Part shown: one piece after another, positions 10,568-19,762 of the stretch
Layout of the letters: the number at the start of each line of letters is the position of its first letter
Position numbering within the stretch: position 1 is the first letter of the stretch
DNA from: Parachlamydiales bacterium
GTDB taxonomy: Bacteria > Chlamydiota > Chlamydiia > Chlamydiales > Rhabdochlamydiaceae
Assembly: GCA_020053915.1 (NCBI GenBank)
Contig: JAGVMG010000065.1
Coordinates: 1-64,000 of the forward strand
Direction of reading: 5' to 3'
DNA length: 64,000 nucleotides
Program-made: the position numbers and the translations under genes
Notes under the pieces: generated by a model
What the model saw: only the letters and a program-made list of their open reading frames with translations
What the model was told of the DNA's origin: nothing
Databases searched by the model: none

Positions 10568-12301
10568 ATGGTAAATCCCCATCATAAATCGATATGGGTG
10601 TACCCTGAGGTCGATCCGAATTGGCATAAAACCATTATTAAGGAATTCAACATCCATCCCGTTACGGCGCATATTTTAGCGTCGCGCGGATTTACTTCTC
10701 TCGAAGACATCCACGACTTTTTATATGCTAAACTGCCTAATCTTCTCGATCCCCAACTGTTTCAAGATATGGATAAAGCTGTCCATCGCGTTGTCGAAGC
10801 GTGGAAATCCAAAGAAAACATCCTGATTTATGGCGATAACGATGTCGACGGGATAACGGCAGCAGCTTTGCTCACCGAGTATCTCCGTTTTATTGGTGCA
10901 AATGTCTTCTTTTACATCCCCAACCGCAACTCGCTTAAACAAAGTTTAATGATTGATGCGCTGGAATATGCCATCGCCAACGAATGCAAATTAATCATCA
11001 CGGTCGACTGCGGAATTACTGCTGCCAATGAAATCGAAGAAGCCGTTCGACGCAAGATCGATGTGATTGTCACAGACCACCATGAACCCACGGCAAAACT
11101 CCCTCACTGCATTGCCACATTAAATCCCAAGCTGATCAATAGCACCTACCCCAATCGCAATTTAACGGGAGTCGGCGTTGCGTTTAAACTGGCACATGCA
11201 TTGACGAATTTTTTAACGTCTACAGGCGCGATCAGCTCTTCTAAAATAGATCTGAAACGCTATCTCGACCTCGTTGCCTTAGGCACGATTTCCGACATGG
11301 GATCTCTTCTTGGAGAAAACAGGATTCTCGTCCGCTATGGCCTGCGCCAACTGCGCAAAACCAAACGAATTGGACTGGCCAAGCTTTTTACAGTCTGTGA
11401 ATTAAAACTCGGCGAAATCACTCCTGTCGACATCGCCTCTAAAGTTGCCCCGCGTCTCAACAGCCTCGGTAGAATTGCAGATCCCCGTAAAGGTGTCGAA
11501 TTGCTTTTAATCCGCGATCCTGTCGCTGCAGAAGCCCTTGCGAAAGAGCTCGACTTAAATAATATCGAACGTCAGAAAATTGAAAGACGCGATTCGGAAG
11601 ATATAGAGGAATACATCCTTAAACATCCCCAAATTTTAAAGCAGCGCGCCATTGTCCTCTCTTCTGAAAAATGGCATCCTGGGATCATTCCTATCATTAC
11701 AGCCCGCATCGCAAAGCAATATAACCGTCCCACGGTCGTTATCTCCATAGATCAAGGACTTGGCAAAGGATCAATTCGCACCATTCCAGAATTTCCCCTG
11801 CTCCCTCACCTGCGGGACAACGCTGAGCTTCTCGAAAATTTCGGCGGGCATGATTTTGCAGCGGGATTAACGATTCGGGAAGAAAACATCGATCGCTTTA
11901 AAGAGAATTTCATTCATTCTGCGAATACACTCCTTAAAGAACAAGACGTGATCTCGAAGTTACAGCTTGACGCCAAGATCAACTTTAAGGATCTGACATT
12001 TGATTTCATGGAGTCATTTAACCTCCTTGAACCCTTTGGCAATGAGAACCCCGTTCCCATCCTTTACTGTGATGCCAAGCAAATTTGGCCGCCAAAGATT
12101 GTCGGAAAAACGCATTTAAAACTCTACCTAGAGCAAAATGATAGGATGTTAGAAGGGATCGCCTTCGGCATGGCAGATAAAAGGCCAGGCTTATGCAAAA
12201 AAAGCCTCACCCTGCACATTGCATTCACACCGCACATTAACAATTTTCTCAATAAGTCAAGCATTCAACTGCAAGTAAAAGACTTTCAGATTGTGAATTA
12301 G
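10568..12301 (+). CDS. recJ: Single-stranded-DNA-specific exonuclease RecJ
   Basis: 5'-3' exonuclease of recombination and mismatch/base-excision repair. The 577-residue protein has the DHH phosphoesterase motifs: YGDNDVDGITA (metal-binding Asp pair, near residue 96), ITVDCGITA, and TDHHEP (near 175). The DHHA1 part carries GGHDFAAGLTI (near 435), and an OB-like domain ends the protein. Length is that of standard RecJ. ATG is preceded by a clear CGAGGAG site. It corresponds to CT447, next to euo and secDF as in C. trachomatis. Confidence 0.95.
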   Translation: MVNPHHKSIWVYPEVDPNWHKTIIKEFNIHPVTAHILASRGFTSLEDIHDFLYAKLPNLLDPQLFQDMDKAVHRVVEAWKSKENILIYGDNDVDGITAAALLTEYLRFIGANVFFYIPNRNSLKQSLMIDALEYAIANECKLIITVDCGITAANEIEEAVRRKIDVIVTDHHEPTAKLPHCIATLNPKLINSTYPNRNLTGVGVAFKLAHALTNFLTSTGAISSSKIDLKRYLDLVALGTISDMGSLLGENRILVRYGLRQLRKTKRIGLAKLFTVCELKLGEITPVDIASKVAPRLNSLGRIADPRKGVELLLIRDPVAAEALAKELDLNNIERQKIERRDSEDIEEYILKHPQILKQRAIVLSSEKWHPGIIPIITARIAKQYNRPTVVISIDQGLGKGSIRTIPEFPLLPHLRDNAELLENFGGHDFAAGLTIREENIDRFKENFIHSANTLLKEQDVISKLQLDAKINFKDLTFDFMESFNLLEPFGNENPVPILYCDAKQIWPPKIVGKTHLKLYLEQNDRMLEGIAFGMADKRPGLCKKSLTLHIAFTPHINNFLNKSSIQLQVKDFQIVN

Positions 12302-12304
12302 AAA

Positions 12305-12344
12305 GCGGTCAAGTTAGCGCATGTAATTGCTAAACCTTGACCGT
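12305..12344. terminator. Convergent hairpin between recJ and euo copy 1
   Basis: CGGTCAAG (12306-12313) pairs with CTTGACCG (12336-12343), extended by TTAGC/GCTAA inside. It lies in the 56-bp space between two converging genes, so it probably terminates one or both transcripts. T-runs are short on both sides. Confidence 0.55.
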
Positions 12345-12357
12345 TTGGAAAGAAGAA

Positions 12358-12801
12358 TTACGACGCGTTTTCGTCGAAGTTGGAAATACGTCTGTTCAAG
12401 TAGCTCTGCTGATATTCTTTCAGATCGTCAATATGAACAACCCATGCAGCTCCTTTACGGCTAGCCTTAAGCAAGCCAATGCGGGTCGCATAGTAGATTT
12501 TCTGATAAGGAACGTTAAGAAGTTTTGCTGCTTGTTGAATCGAGTAGTACCCTTTCTTGTTATCGAAAAGCAACTCGCCGTTAAAGAGAGACTTTGTCCG
12601 AGAGTACTTCATTTTCCGATACGCTTCTAGATCGTCGAGATCGATAATCCAGCGCGTTGGATTTTTGTACGCCTTTAACTTTTTCTGTTTGATTGCAACA
12701 TAGATCGCTTGACGCGTTACGTTGTTAATTTTCGCTGCTTCAGAAAGAGTGACGAATCTCTTTTCTTTGTCTGTATTGATTTCAGCGTTTTGTTGACTCA
12801 T
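12358..12801 (-). CDS. euo: EUO-family developmental DNA-binding regulator, copy 1
   Basis: EUO is the chlamydial repressor of late (reticulate-to-elementary body) genes. This 147-residue copy has two excisionase/MerR-type helix-turn-helix units: VTLSEAAKINNVTRQAIYVAI near the N terminus, and YYSIQQAAKLLNVPYQKIYYA in the second half. Each is followed by a 'WxxxxxDLxxY' wing. The ATG at 12799-12801 is preferred because GGGGTG lies just upstream; the longer frame to 12828 would need TTG. It sits beside recJ as CT446 does, so it may be the positional ortholog. It is about 70 percent identical by eye to copy 2. Confidence 0.9.
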   Translation of the reverse strand: MSQQNAEINTDKEKRFVTLSEAAKINNVTRQAIYVAIKQKKLKAYKNPTRWIIDLDDLEAYRKMKYSRTKSLFNGELLFDNKKGYYSIQQAAKLLNVPYQKIYYATRIGLLKASRKGAAWVVHIDDLKEYQQSYLNRRISNFDENAS

Positions 12802-13223
12802 AAATTTTACACCCCAGTTAAAATCCAATTATATCATTGGAATATTAATTCTATGTTAAATATCGTAACACTTCGCCAATAAATATGCAAATGAGAGATA
12901 AACTAAATCAAATATTGTATTATTTATTTTTTAGTTACTAATTATAAACATTTGATAAAGATCATTGAAAATGAGCACCTTCTAGAATAGACCTCTAGAT
13001 GTCACTCTCGCAACATATTAATTATTAAGAATTTAAAAATTCGCTTCCTTATAGACGCCATTTCCCCACATTGCAAGGAATAGCTCAGGAGAGGAGATCG
13101 AGGGTCATCGATCAAAATGAGGGAAACAAGCAGTTTAAGAGCAGGAAGGCCCCTCAGAAGGCCAAAATCAGGCCATCACGTCTGCTCAAAACCCTGTTAG
13201 ACAGAAACTCGACTTGAATGAGT
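12802..13223. other. AT-rich intergenic region between the two euo copies
   Basis: No coding frame of note. The 12830-13060 part is very AT-rich and probably holds the euo copy 1 promoter and possible autoregulatory sites. No repeated operator could be identified with confidence. Confidence 0.4.
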
Positions 13224-13262
13224 ATAAAAAAACAAGCCGCCTTAAGAAAACTTAAGGCGGCT
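13224..13262 (-). terminator. Rho-independent terminator of euo copy 2
   Basis: AGCCGCCTTAAG and CTTAAGGCGGCT form a perfect 12-bp stem with an AAAA loop (13235-13262). On the minus strand it is followed by a run of seven T (13226-13232). It lies about 85 bases after the euo copy 2 stop. Confidence 0.88.
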
Positions 13263-13346
13263 CCAATGGAAAGAAGGAGGATATTCAAGGGGGGTTGTCC
13301 CCCTACCGTTTAGAACGCTTGTAAGGAAAGGTCCCTTATCTGTACA

Positions 13347-13799
13347 TTACATCGCTTGGAAGTTAGTCGTTTTCTTCTCTAAGTAATTCGCTTGATATTG
13401 CTTGATGTCGGTGATATGGATTACCCAGGCCGCTCCGCGTCGAGAAGCCTTCATGAGACCTACGCGTGTTGCGTAGTAAATCTTCTGAGCTGGTACGTTT
13501 AACATTTTTGCGACTTGATTAACTGAATAATAACCTTTTTGGTTATCAAATAAGAGCTCCCCCTGGAACATAGACTTGGTTCTAGAATACTTTTGTTTTC
13601 GGTAATTCTCTAAATCTTCTAGATCAATCGTCCATCGGGTCGAATCTTTCGATGCCTTTAGCTTCTTCTGTTTAATGGCTACGTAAATTGCTTGTCTCGT
13701 CACATTATTAATTTTTGCCGCTTCTGTAATTGAAACGACTTTTTTGCTAGGAGAAGCCGATAGGCCCATCTCTCCTTGCATGCTGTTCTCCTTTTCCAT
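13347..13799 (-). CDS. EUO-family developmental DNA-binding regulator, copy 2
   Basis: This 150-residue paralog of the neighbouring euo has the same double helix-turn-helix plan: ITEAAKINNVTRQAIYVAI, then YYSVNQVAKMLNVPAQKIYYA and RRGAAWVIHITDIKQY. The ATG at 13797-13799 has a perfect GGAGG eight bases upstream, so the TTG-initiated extension to 13814 is rejected. The N-terminal 25 residues differ from copy 1, while the recognition helices (VTRQAIY, QKIYYA) are nearly identical; both may bind the same operators or form heterodimers. It has its own strong terminator and is transcribed divergently from tsp. Confidence 0.9.
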   Translation of the reverse strand: MEKENSMQGEMGLSASPSKKVVSITEAAKINNVTRQAIYVAIKQKKLKASKDSTRWTIDLEDLENYRKQKYSRTKSMFQGELLFDNQKGYYSVNQVAKMLNVPAQKIYYATRVGLMKASRRGAAWVIHITDIKQYQANYLEKKTTNFQAM

Positions 13800-14111
13800 G
13801 ATTAAATCCTCCAAAATCTAAATAACTTTTTTACAAAGCCACTGTTTTTATTTCCGCTAAGCTTTTAAATAGCCCGCACATTAAAACAAGCGGCTTTTTA
13901 CGTTGGTTTTTTAAAACTTACGCTTCTAATATCCACTTTGATCAGCTATTATGGCACCTAAATGAATTGATTTCAAGAGGATACTGAATTTTTTGCTAAT
14001 CTTTCTCAAAATCGGCCTACCTGAAAAATGAGGGGTGGGGAGGAATTTAATAGCCATAAAGGTTTGAATTGCTATACGCTACGAATAAAATACTTCACCC
14101 TGGGGATGGTC
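13800..14111. other. Divergent control region euo copy 2 / tsp
   Basis: No gene is seen in these 312 bases. An in-frame upstream extension of tsp (from 14028) has no signal-peptide character and is taken as leader. The region must hold both promoters; the GGGGATGG just before 14112 is the tsp ribosome site. Confidence 0.5.
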
Positions 14112-16070
14112 ATGTATAGAAGATTTTTAGTGTTATTTTTTTTGTTTTTTTCCCCTTTTTTGCAGGCAAAGCCCCCCACTTTGACCCCCAAAGACACCCG
14201 CGTCAAAATTGACGAAATTTTAAAGGCCCACGTCTGCCACCAACAACTCACCCCTGAGCTCGTTTCCCGAGCCATGGTCCTCTTTGTAGATGAGCTCGAT
14301 CCAGGAAAAACCTATTTCCTTGAGTCTGACTTAGTTACGTGGACAAATCCCACACCAGAACTGTTATCTGACACTTTGCAAGGGTATAAAAGAGAAGACT
14401 TTTCTCAGTTTGAAGCGATCCATACACAGATGCTCGCAGCAATCGAACGACGCAATGCAATTGAGAAAAAAATCGAAACTTCCACTCTTCCTGCCAACGT
14501 TCAACCCTCTGAATTTAAAGACATTACATGGGCGAAAAGCGAAGACGAACTCGCAGACAGACTCCTTCGGATCAAATCCTTACAGCTTCAAACTGCAGAA
14601 AAAATCACCCCTGAAATCAAAGATCAGTTTGCCCAGAGAATCAATAAGCGCAGGCTCAACCGCGAAAGCGACCTAATCACAGCCTCCCCCCTCGAACGCA
14701 AGCAACTCACCCTCGCCTACGTCCTAAAAGCCACCAGCTCGGCCCTAGACTCACAAACAATCTACTTTACCCCCGCCGAGGCAAACCAGTTCATGATTCA
14801 GGTCCAGCAGCGCCTCTTTGGCATCGGAGCGCAGCTGAGAGACGATTTAAGCGGTTTTAGCGTAGTCCGCCTGGTCGATGGCGGCCCAGCTAGCCAAGGC
14901 AATAAACTCAAAGTCGGGGATCGGATCGTCGCCGTCGACCAAGAGCCTGTCGTCGGTATGGATATCGTCGAAGCCGTTGAACTCATCCGCGGCCGCCAAG
15001 GGTCTGCAGTCCACTTAACCGTACTTCGCGAGATCAAAGACGGAGATCTTTCAAAGGAAGAAAAGCACGAGATCGAAATTGTCCGCGGCGAAGTGGTCCT
15101 CAAAGAAACCCGCTACGAGACCAGTTATGAACCCTATGGAGATGGCGTGATTGCCATTTTACACCTTTTCTCCTTCTATCAAGATTCAAAGAGCTCTTCA
15201 ACGAGCGACTTGAACGAAGCGATCCAACAGCTCAAAAAAGAACATAAAATCAAAGGGATTGTCCTCGATCTGCGTAATAATGCCGGTGGACTCCTTCCTC
15301 AAGCCGTGTCCGTTACAGGACTCTTCATTGATAGAGGCGTTGTCGTGTCTGTCAAAGACAATACAGGACAAGTCCAACACCTGCGCAATATCGAAGGCAA
15401 AAAAGCCTGGAACGGCCCACTGATCGTCTTGACAAACCGCACCAGCGCTTCCGCAGCTGAAATCGTCGCTCAGACCCTCCAGGACTACGGCAGAGCCGTT
15501 GTTGTGGGAGATCCAGAAACCTTTGGGAAAGGAACGTTTCAAACGTTCACTTTAGAAGCTGCCAACTTTGGTAAAGTTAACCCGAAAGGGGAATACAAAG
15601 TCACACGAGGCCGTTACTATACCGTCTCTGGCAAAAGCCCGCAGCTCACTGGAGTGAAAACAGACATTGTCGTTCCTGGCATGTTTTCAGAAATGGAAAT
15701 CGGCGAGAAACACTCGAAATTCCCTGTGGGCAGCGACCAGATTGCTCCCGCATATCAGGACGATCTTTCCGACATCCCCGCGATCCATCGCCATCAGATC
15801 AGCCGCCTCTACAAAGACGGCCAACAAGAGGTGATCAGCACCTACAAACCCTATATTGACACTCTTAAAAACAACTCCTCTGAACGGATCGCGCAAAACA
15901 AAAACTATCAAAACTTTTTGAAAGAGATCTCTAAAAAAGATGAGTTCATCGACAACGCCGATTTCTTCGGCCAAAACGATCTTCAACTCAATGAAACAAT
16001 CAATATCATGAAAGATTTAATCCTTTTTATGGAACTCAATCAAGCCGACTCCCGCGGAGAAGCTGCTTAA
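14112..16070 (+). CDS. tsp: Tail-specific periplasmic protease (C-terminal processing peptidase, S41)
   Basis: Secreted serine protease that degrades proteins by their C termini; the C. trachomatis counterpart is CT441. From ATG 14112 the protein is 652 residues with a signal peptide (MYRRFLVLFFLFFSPFLQA). It has an N-terminal helical domain and a PDZ domain (about 225-315, with FGIGAQL and VGDRIVAVDQEPVVGM). The S41 protease domain carries the catalytic Ser in RTSASAAEIVAQ and the Lys in ETFGKGTFQ. The length is close to CT441 (about 644). The start was set by the signal peptide and the upstream GGGGATGG. It lies between euo and gltX. Confidence 0.93.
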   Translation: MYRRFLVLFFLFFSPFLQAKPPTLTPKDTRVKIDEILKAHVCHQQLTPELVSRAMVLFVDELDPGKTYFLESDLVTWTNPTPELLSDTLQGYKREDFSQFEAIHTQMLAAIERRNAIEKKIETSTLPANVQPSEFKDITWAKSEDELADRLLRIKSLQLQTAEKITPEIKDQFAQRINKRRLNRESDLITASPLERKQLTLAYVLKATSSALDSQTIYFTPAEANQFMIQVQQRLFGIGAQLRDDLSGFSVVRLVDGGPASQGNKLKVGDRIVAVDQEPVVGMDIVEAVELIRGRQGSAVHLTVLREIKDGDLSKEEKHEIEIVRGEVVLKETRYETSYEPYGDGVIAILHLFSFYQDSKSSSTSDLNEAIQQLKKEHKIKGIVLDLRNNAGGLLPQAVSVTGLFIDRGVVVSVKDNTGQVQHLRNIEGKKAWNGPLIVLTNRTSASAAEIVAQTLQDYGRAVVVGDPETFGKGTFQTFTLEAANFGKVNPKGEYKVTRGRYYTVSGKSPQLTGVKTDIVVPGMFSEMEIGEKHSKFPVGSDQIAPAYQDDLSDIPAIHRHQISRLYKDGQQEVISTYKPYIDTLKNNSSERIAQNKNYQNFLKEISKKDEFIDNADFFGQNDLQLNETINIMKDLILFMELNQADSRGEAA

Positions 16071-16082
16071 ACCTAAAATTGA

Positions 16083-16111
16083 CACCGCTGTTGACCTCTA
16101 CAACAGCGGTG
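16083..16111 (+). terminator. Hairpin after tsp
   Basis: CACCGCTGTTG and CAACAGCGGTG form a perfect 11-bp stem with a 7-base loop, 12 bases after the tsp stop. There is no T-run, so the terminator assignment is moderate. Confidence 0.6.
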
Positions 16112-16182
16112 ATTCCATACTTGAAATCTAAGCCCTCATTCGAGAGAATATCCCCATCTGAATTTACAAGGAATCCAACCCC

Positions 16183-17691
16183 ATGAACAAAGTCCGCGTT
16201 AGAATTGCTCCTTCACCTACAGGGGATCCACATGTAGGCACAGCTTATATGGCTCTTTTTAACTTAATTTTCGCACGTCGGTATCAAGGGGATTTTATCC
16301 TACGTATTGAAGATACCGATCGCACGCGATCCCGCCCGGAATATGAAGAGAATATCTACAGCGCATTGAAATGGGCAGGGATCCAGTGGGATGAAGGTCC
16401 CGATGTCGGCGGTCCCTTTGGTCCCTATCGCCAATCAGAGCGCACCGCAATTTACCAAGAATATTGCCAAAAGCTTCTCGATCAAGGCAAAGCCTACAAA
16501 TGCTTTGCAACTCCTGAAGAGCTCGCAGAAATGCGCGAAATGGCAGCGAAGCTCGGCCAGCGCGCAGGTTATGACAGACGCTACCGCAACTTAAGCCCTG
16601 AAGAAGTGGCTCAACGGGAAAAATCAGGCCAGCCCTACGTTGTCCGACTGAAAATCCCCCTTACCGGCGAATGCGCCTTCGAAGATGAGATCAAAGGGAG
16701 AATTACTTGTCCCTGGGCGGATATCGACGATCAGATCCTGTTAAAATCAGACGGCTTTCCCACCTACCACCTCGCCAATGTTGTCGATGACCACCTCATG
16801 GAGATCACTCATGTGATCCGCGGAGATGAGTGGATGAGCTCCACCCCAAAGCACCTCTATCTGTACGAAGCATTTGGATGGACAGCGCCTACATTTATGC
16901 ACATGCCGCTGCTTCTCGGAAAAGACGGAAAGAAACTCTCCAAACGACGCAACCCCACCTCGATCTTTTACTACCGCGATAGCGGCTACCTTCCCGAAGC
17001 CTTCGTAAACTTCTTAACTCTCATGGGCTACAGCATGCCCGAAGACAAGGAGATCTATACCATCGAAGAGATCGTGCGCATTTTCGATCCAAAGCGGATC
17101 GGCGTTTCAGGAGCCTTTTTCGACTCCCTAAAACTTGACTGGGTCAACCAACAATACCTCATTAACACCATCTCAGAAACACAACTCTGGGAGCGGATCA
17201 AAGAATGGACATTCAACGACAGCTTTATGCAAAAGCTCATGCCCATGGTGCATACGCGGATTAAAACCTTTGCCGAATTCATGGAACTGTGCGGATTTCT
17301 CTTTATCCACCACCTTCCTTATACCGATGAGCTTCTTTGTCCTGCAGCTCTTGCCAAAGAAAAAGCCGCATTTTTACTCCAAGCCATCATCTGGAGTCTT
17401 GATGAACAAGAGAACTGGAAAAGAGAAGGTATTGAACAAGCGATCCGCTCGATTTCAGAAATCTTTGGCGTGCACCTGAAAAAAGTGATGATCCCGCTCC
17501 TCTACGGCGCCATTACCGCAAAAAAACAAGGACCTCCGCTCTTTGACTCTTTTGACATTTTAGGCAAAGACCGTTGCCGTGCGCGATTACTCAACGCCAT
17601 CGAATTTCTCGGCGGAATTTCGAACAAGAAAACCGATCAGCTCTCAAAAGCGTGGGCGAAAAAAGACTGCAAAGAACTCATGCTTACTTAA
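16183..17691 (+). CDS. gltX: Glutamyl-tRNA synthetase
   Basis: Charges tRNA-Glu (and tRNA-Gln if the GatCAB route is used). The 502-residue class I synthetase starts [20 protein letters not shown], with the HIGH-like HVGT at 17-20. [13 protein letters not shown], the VIRGDEW segment and the KMSKS-like KKLSKRRN (near 255) follow, then the anticodon-binding half. Length is standard. It corresponds to CT445. The last eight bases overlap the antisense stop region of a small lipoprotein gene. Confidence 0.96.
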   Translation: MNKVRVRIAPSPTGDPHVGTAYMALFNLIFARRYQGDFILRIEDTDRTRSRPEYEENIYSALKWAGIQWDEGPDVGGPFGPYRQSERTAIYQEYCQKLLDQGKAYKCFATPEELAEMREMAAKLGQRAGYDRRYRNLSPEEVAQREKSGQPYVVRLKIPLTGECAFEDEIKGRITCPWADIDDQILLKSDGFPTYHLANVVDDHLMEITHVIRGDEWMSSTPKHLYLYEAFGWTAPTFMHMPLLLGKDGKKLSKRRNPTSIFYYRDSGYLPEAFVNFLTLMGYSMPEDKEIYTIEEIVRIFDPKRIGVSGAFFDSLKLDWVNQQYLINTISETQLWERIKEWTFNDSFMQKLMPMVHTRIKTFAEFMELCGFLFIHHLPYTDELLCPAALAKEKAAFLLQAIIWSLDEQENWKREGIEQAIRSISEIFGVHLKKVMIPLLYGAITAKKQGPPLFDSFDILGKDRCRARLLNAIEFLGGISNKKTDQLSKAWAKKDCKELMLT

Positions 17692-17821
17692 CTGAATCAT
17701 GACGCTCTCCCCCTTTATCACTGACATCCGAAATGATGTAAGGGGTGTGGTAGCCTCTATTTGCACAACACCCTGCAAGTAGAGAACATACAAAAAGAAG
17801 AAGAGAAAAACCAATTTTCAT
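17684..17821 (-). CDS. Small cysteine-containing lipoprotein (45 aa) in the omcA position
   Basis: A short frame runs from ATG at 17819-17821 (a second ATG directly before it, 17822-17824) to TAA at 17684-17686. The product starts [19 protein letters not shown]: a positively charged start, a hydrophobic core and a lipobox LLAGC with a second Cys. The mature part is about 28 residues, with a [14 protein letters not shown] stretch. In C. trachomatis the small cysteine-rich outer-membrane lipoprotein OmcA (CT444) neighbours gltX (CT445). This gene sits in the same place but is half the size and has only two mature cysteines. It overlaps the 3' end of gltX on the opposite strand. Expression is unproven. 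Confidence 0.65.
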   Translation of the reverse strand: MKIGFSLLLFVCSLLAGCCANRGYHTPYIISDVSDKGGERHDSVK

Positions 17822-17889
17822 CATTGAAAGGCGCGTGGGATATTCCATTAAGATTAGCCTTCTTTTACAATTTTTAGGTTGAACTGTCT

Positions 17890-19032
17890 ATGATTATTTC
17901 CAAATCCCACCCCGTTTCTGTCCAGATCCAAGAACGCCTTCTACTCACACAAAGCGGATCGACCAAACACACCTTTCATCTCTCCCTCGACATCCGCAAC
18001 AGCGGCCTCACCTTTAAAGTCGGAGATTCGATTGGCATCTATGCGCAAAACGACCCGATTCTCGTCCAGCATCTCATCTCTGCCATGCATGCCGACAAGG
18101 ACGATCGAATCATCGATCCCCGTTCCGGCACCGAAATCTCCCTCTGGGACTTTTTAAGCGCGAAAGCCAATCTCTCACGTGTCACCTCCTCTTTCCTCAA
18201 ACTATTTCACGCTTATGAAACAGCGCACGATAAAAAGAATCAACTTCACAGACTCTTACAAACGGAAAACAAACCGCTCCTCTCGCAATTCTTAAGCACC
18301 CACGACCCTTTGGATCTGCTTAAAGAATACCAAAGCACCCAAACCCCCTTACAAGAACTCTGCGCTCAGTTCGGACCCTTGCTGCCTAGATTCTACTCGA
18401 TCGCCTCCTCCCCCAAAGCCTATCCTGACCAACTCGATCTTACAGTCGCTCTCTCCACCTTCACCCACTCTGGCGAGCAGCGCTATGGGGTTGCAAGCCA
18501 TTTTCTCTGCCATCTCGCAGAGCCGATGCACACACCGATTCCCTCCTACATTCAATCGACACCTCATTTCACATTGCCAGAAGACGGATCCACCCCCATC
18601 ATCATGGTAGGTCCAGGAACGGGCGTCGCTCCCTACCGCGCCTTCCTCCAAGATCGCCTCGCCACCGGCGCCACTGGAAAAAACTGGCTCTTTTTCGGCG
18701 AGCGCAACCGCCAATCTGATTACTTCTATGAAAACTATTGGGAAGAACTCGTCCAGGGCAATAAACTCGAGCTTGACCTCGCTTTCTCACGCGATCAACC
18801 TGAAAAAATCTACGTCCAACACCGCATGCTTTCAAAAGCCAAACAGCTCTGGAGCTGGCTCCAAGAAGGCGCGTATTTCTACGTCTGCGGCGACGCCCAT
18901 CACATGGCAAAGGCTGTCGAAGCTACACTCGTCCAAATCGGGCAGAGCCAAGGCCAGATGAGCGAAGAGGCCGCCAAAGCCTACGTCAAGTCATTGCGCA
19001 CCCAGAAGCGCTATCTCGCCGATGTTTATTAG
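17890..19032 (+). CDS. cysJ: CysJ-like NADPH flavin reductase (FAD- and NADP-binding domains)
   Basis: A 380-residue diflavin-reductase half that moves electrons from NADPH to FAD; the flavodoxin (FMN) domain of true sulfite-reductase flavoprotein is absent. FAD-binding motifs are RFYSIASSP (near 166) and GVASHFLC. NADP-binding motifs are GPGTGVAPYRAFLQDR (near 242), FFGERNRQSDYFY and YFYVCGDAHHMAKAV. The C terminus ends RTQKRYLADVY with the aromatic stacking residue. It matches CT435, annotated cysJ in C. trachomatis and adjacent there to ispF as here. The acceptor is unknown because no sulfite reductase is evident in the window. Confidence 0.88.
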   Translation: MIISKSHPVSVQIQERLLLTQSGSTKHTFHLSLDIRNSGLTFKVGDSIGIYAQNDPILVQHLISAMHADKDDRIIDPRSGTEISLWDFLSAKANLSRVTSSFLKLFHAYETAHDKKNQLHRLLQTENKPLLSQFLSTHDPLDLLKEYQSTQTPLQELCAQFGPLLPRFYSIASSPKAYPDQLDLTVALSTFTHSGEQRYGVASHFLCHLAEPMHTPIPSYIQSTPHFTLPEDGSTPIIMVGPGTGVAPYRAFLQDRLATGATGKNWLFFGERNRQSDYFYENYWEELVQGNKLELDLAFSRDQPEKIYVQHRMLSKAKQLWSWLQEGAYFYVCGDAHHMAKAVEATLVQIGQSQGQMSEEAAKAYVKSLRTQKRYLADVY

Positions 19033-19081
19033 TGAACATCTCAACGCAATCGCAAAACAACGTTAATTAGAAAGAACTTTC

Positions 19082-19552
19082 ATGACAGCGCTCAACCCAC
19101 CTACGATTTCAGAAAAACTGGCTTTCGCTTTTATGCCAGAACGCGCAGAAGCATTTTCACAATTATGTGTTGAACAACGCGATCACGTTCAACAATTAAT
19201 CGAAGCTACGGAAGGGACTGTACCTATTCTATTGCAACAGCAACTTGAAGTATGGGCTCTTTTTTTAAGAGGAACTCAAGCGTTAATAGAATTACGTACA
19301 AGCACCTACCTGTTATCCGGAGCGACTCTTTCCTCTGCTCACTTACTCACTAAAGATGTGACAGCATTGTTCGGTGCGACGACTTTAGCGCCTGGTTTGT
19401 CTGCTGTGAAATTAGCTCATGGGCTTTTAGAAAAATCCTATCGACTTAGAACTCATCCTGAAGAAGCGGGACAAATCCTAAACGCATCTTCAACCATAAC
19501 CATTCATGAAAATGGCTTATCATATAGGAATGCTCATCTCTACTTGATCTAG
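19082..19552 (+). CDS. Unknown protein, tandem paralog A, two hydrophobic segments
   Basis: A 156-residue protein, first of three tandem paralogs (next at 19763 and 20298). Shared features are an N-terminal NPPTIS-K/T-LAFA-PERAEAFSQLC block, a central region with two closely spaced hydrophobic stretches (about 80-95 and 102-120), then KLAHGLLEKSYRL and THPEEAGQIL. The paired hydrophobic segments separated by a short turn are the layout seen in chlamydial inclusion-membrane (Inc) proteins. No conserved Inc sequence exists, so this is inference. No signal peptide is evident. Function unknown. Confidence 0.7.
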   Translation: MTALNPPTISEKLAFAFMPERAEAFSQLCVEQRDHVQQLIEATEGTVPILLQQQLEVWALFLRGTQALIELRTSTYLLSGATLSSAHLLTKDVTALFGATTLAPGLSAVKLAHGLLEKSYRLRTHPEEAGQILNASSTITIHENGLSYRNAHLYLI

Positions 19553-19762
19553 GCCTGATAAATTAATTTGTTTACACTTCGCAGCTACAACGAAGACTCT
19601 AATATAAGCTGCTTATAACAAGATGATTAGACTCTATCTCTTGTCAAACGATCTTTTATTCGGCATCATTTCAAATTAAAATTGAAACTATATTGAATTA
19701 AACCACATTTTTTAATACAATATTTAATATTTATAAAACAACTTTAATTTGACGAGGAAATT

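Noticed and set aside
10309-10569. Minus-strand frame of 86 codons before recJ
   Set aside because: No ribosome site or recognisable motif; it occupies the recJ promoter region.
12829-13060. Possible replication origin (very AT-rich)
   Set aside because: No DnaA boxes, dnaA or dnaN nearby; ordinary AT-rich regulatory spacing is enough.
17890-19032. Full sulfite reductase flavoprotein
   Set aside because: The flavodoxin domain is missing and no CysI/CysH genes are near, so only a CysJ-like reductase is claimed.
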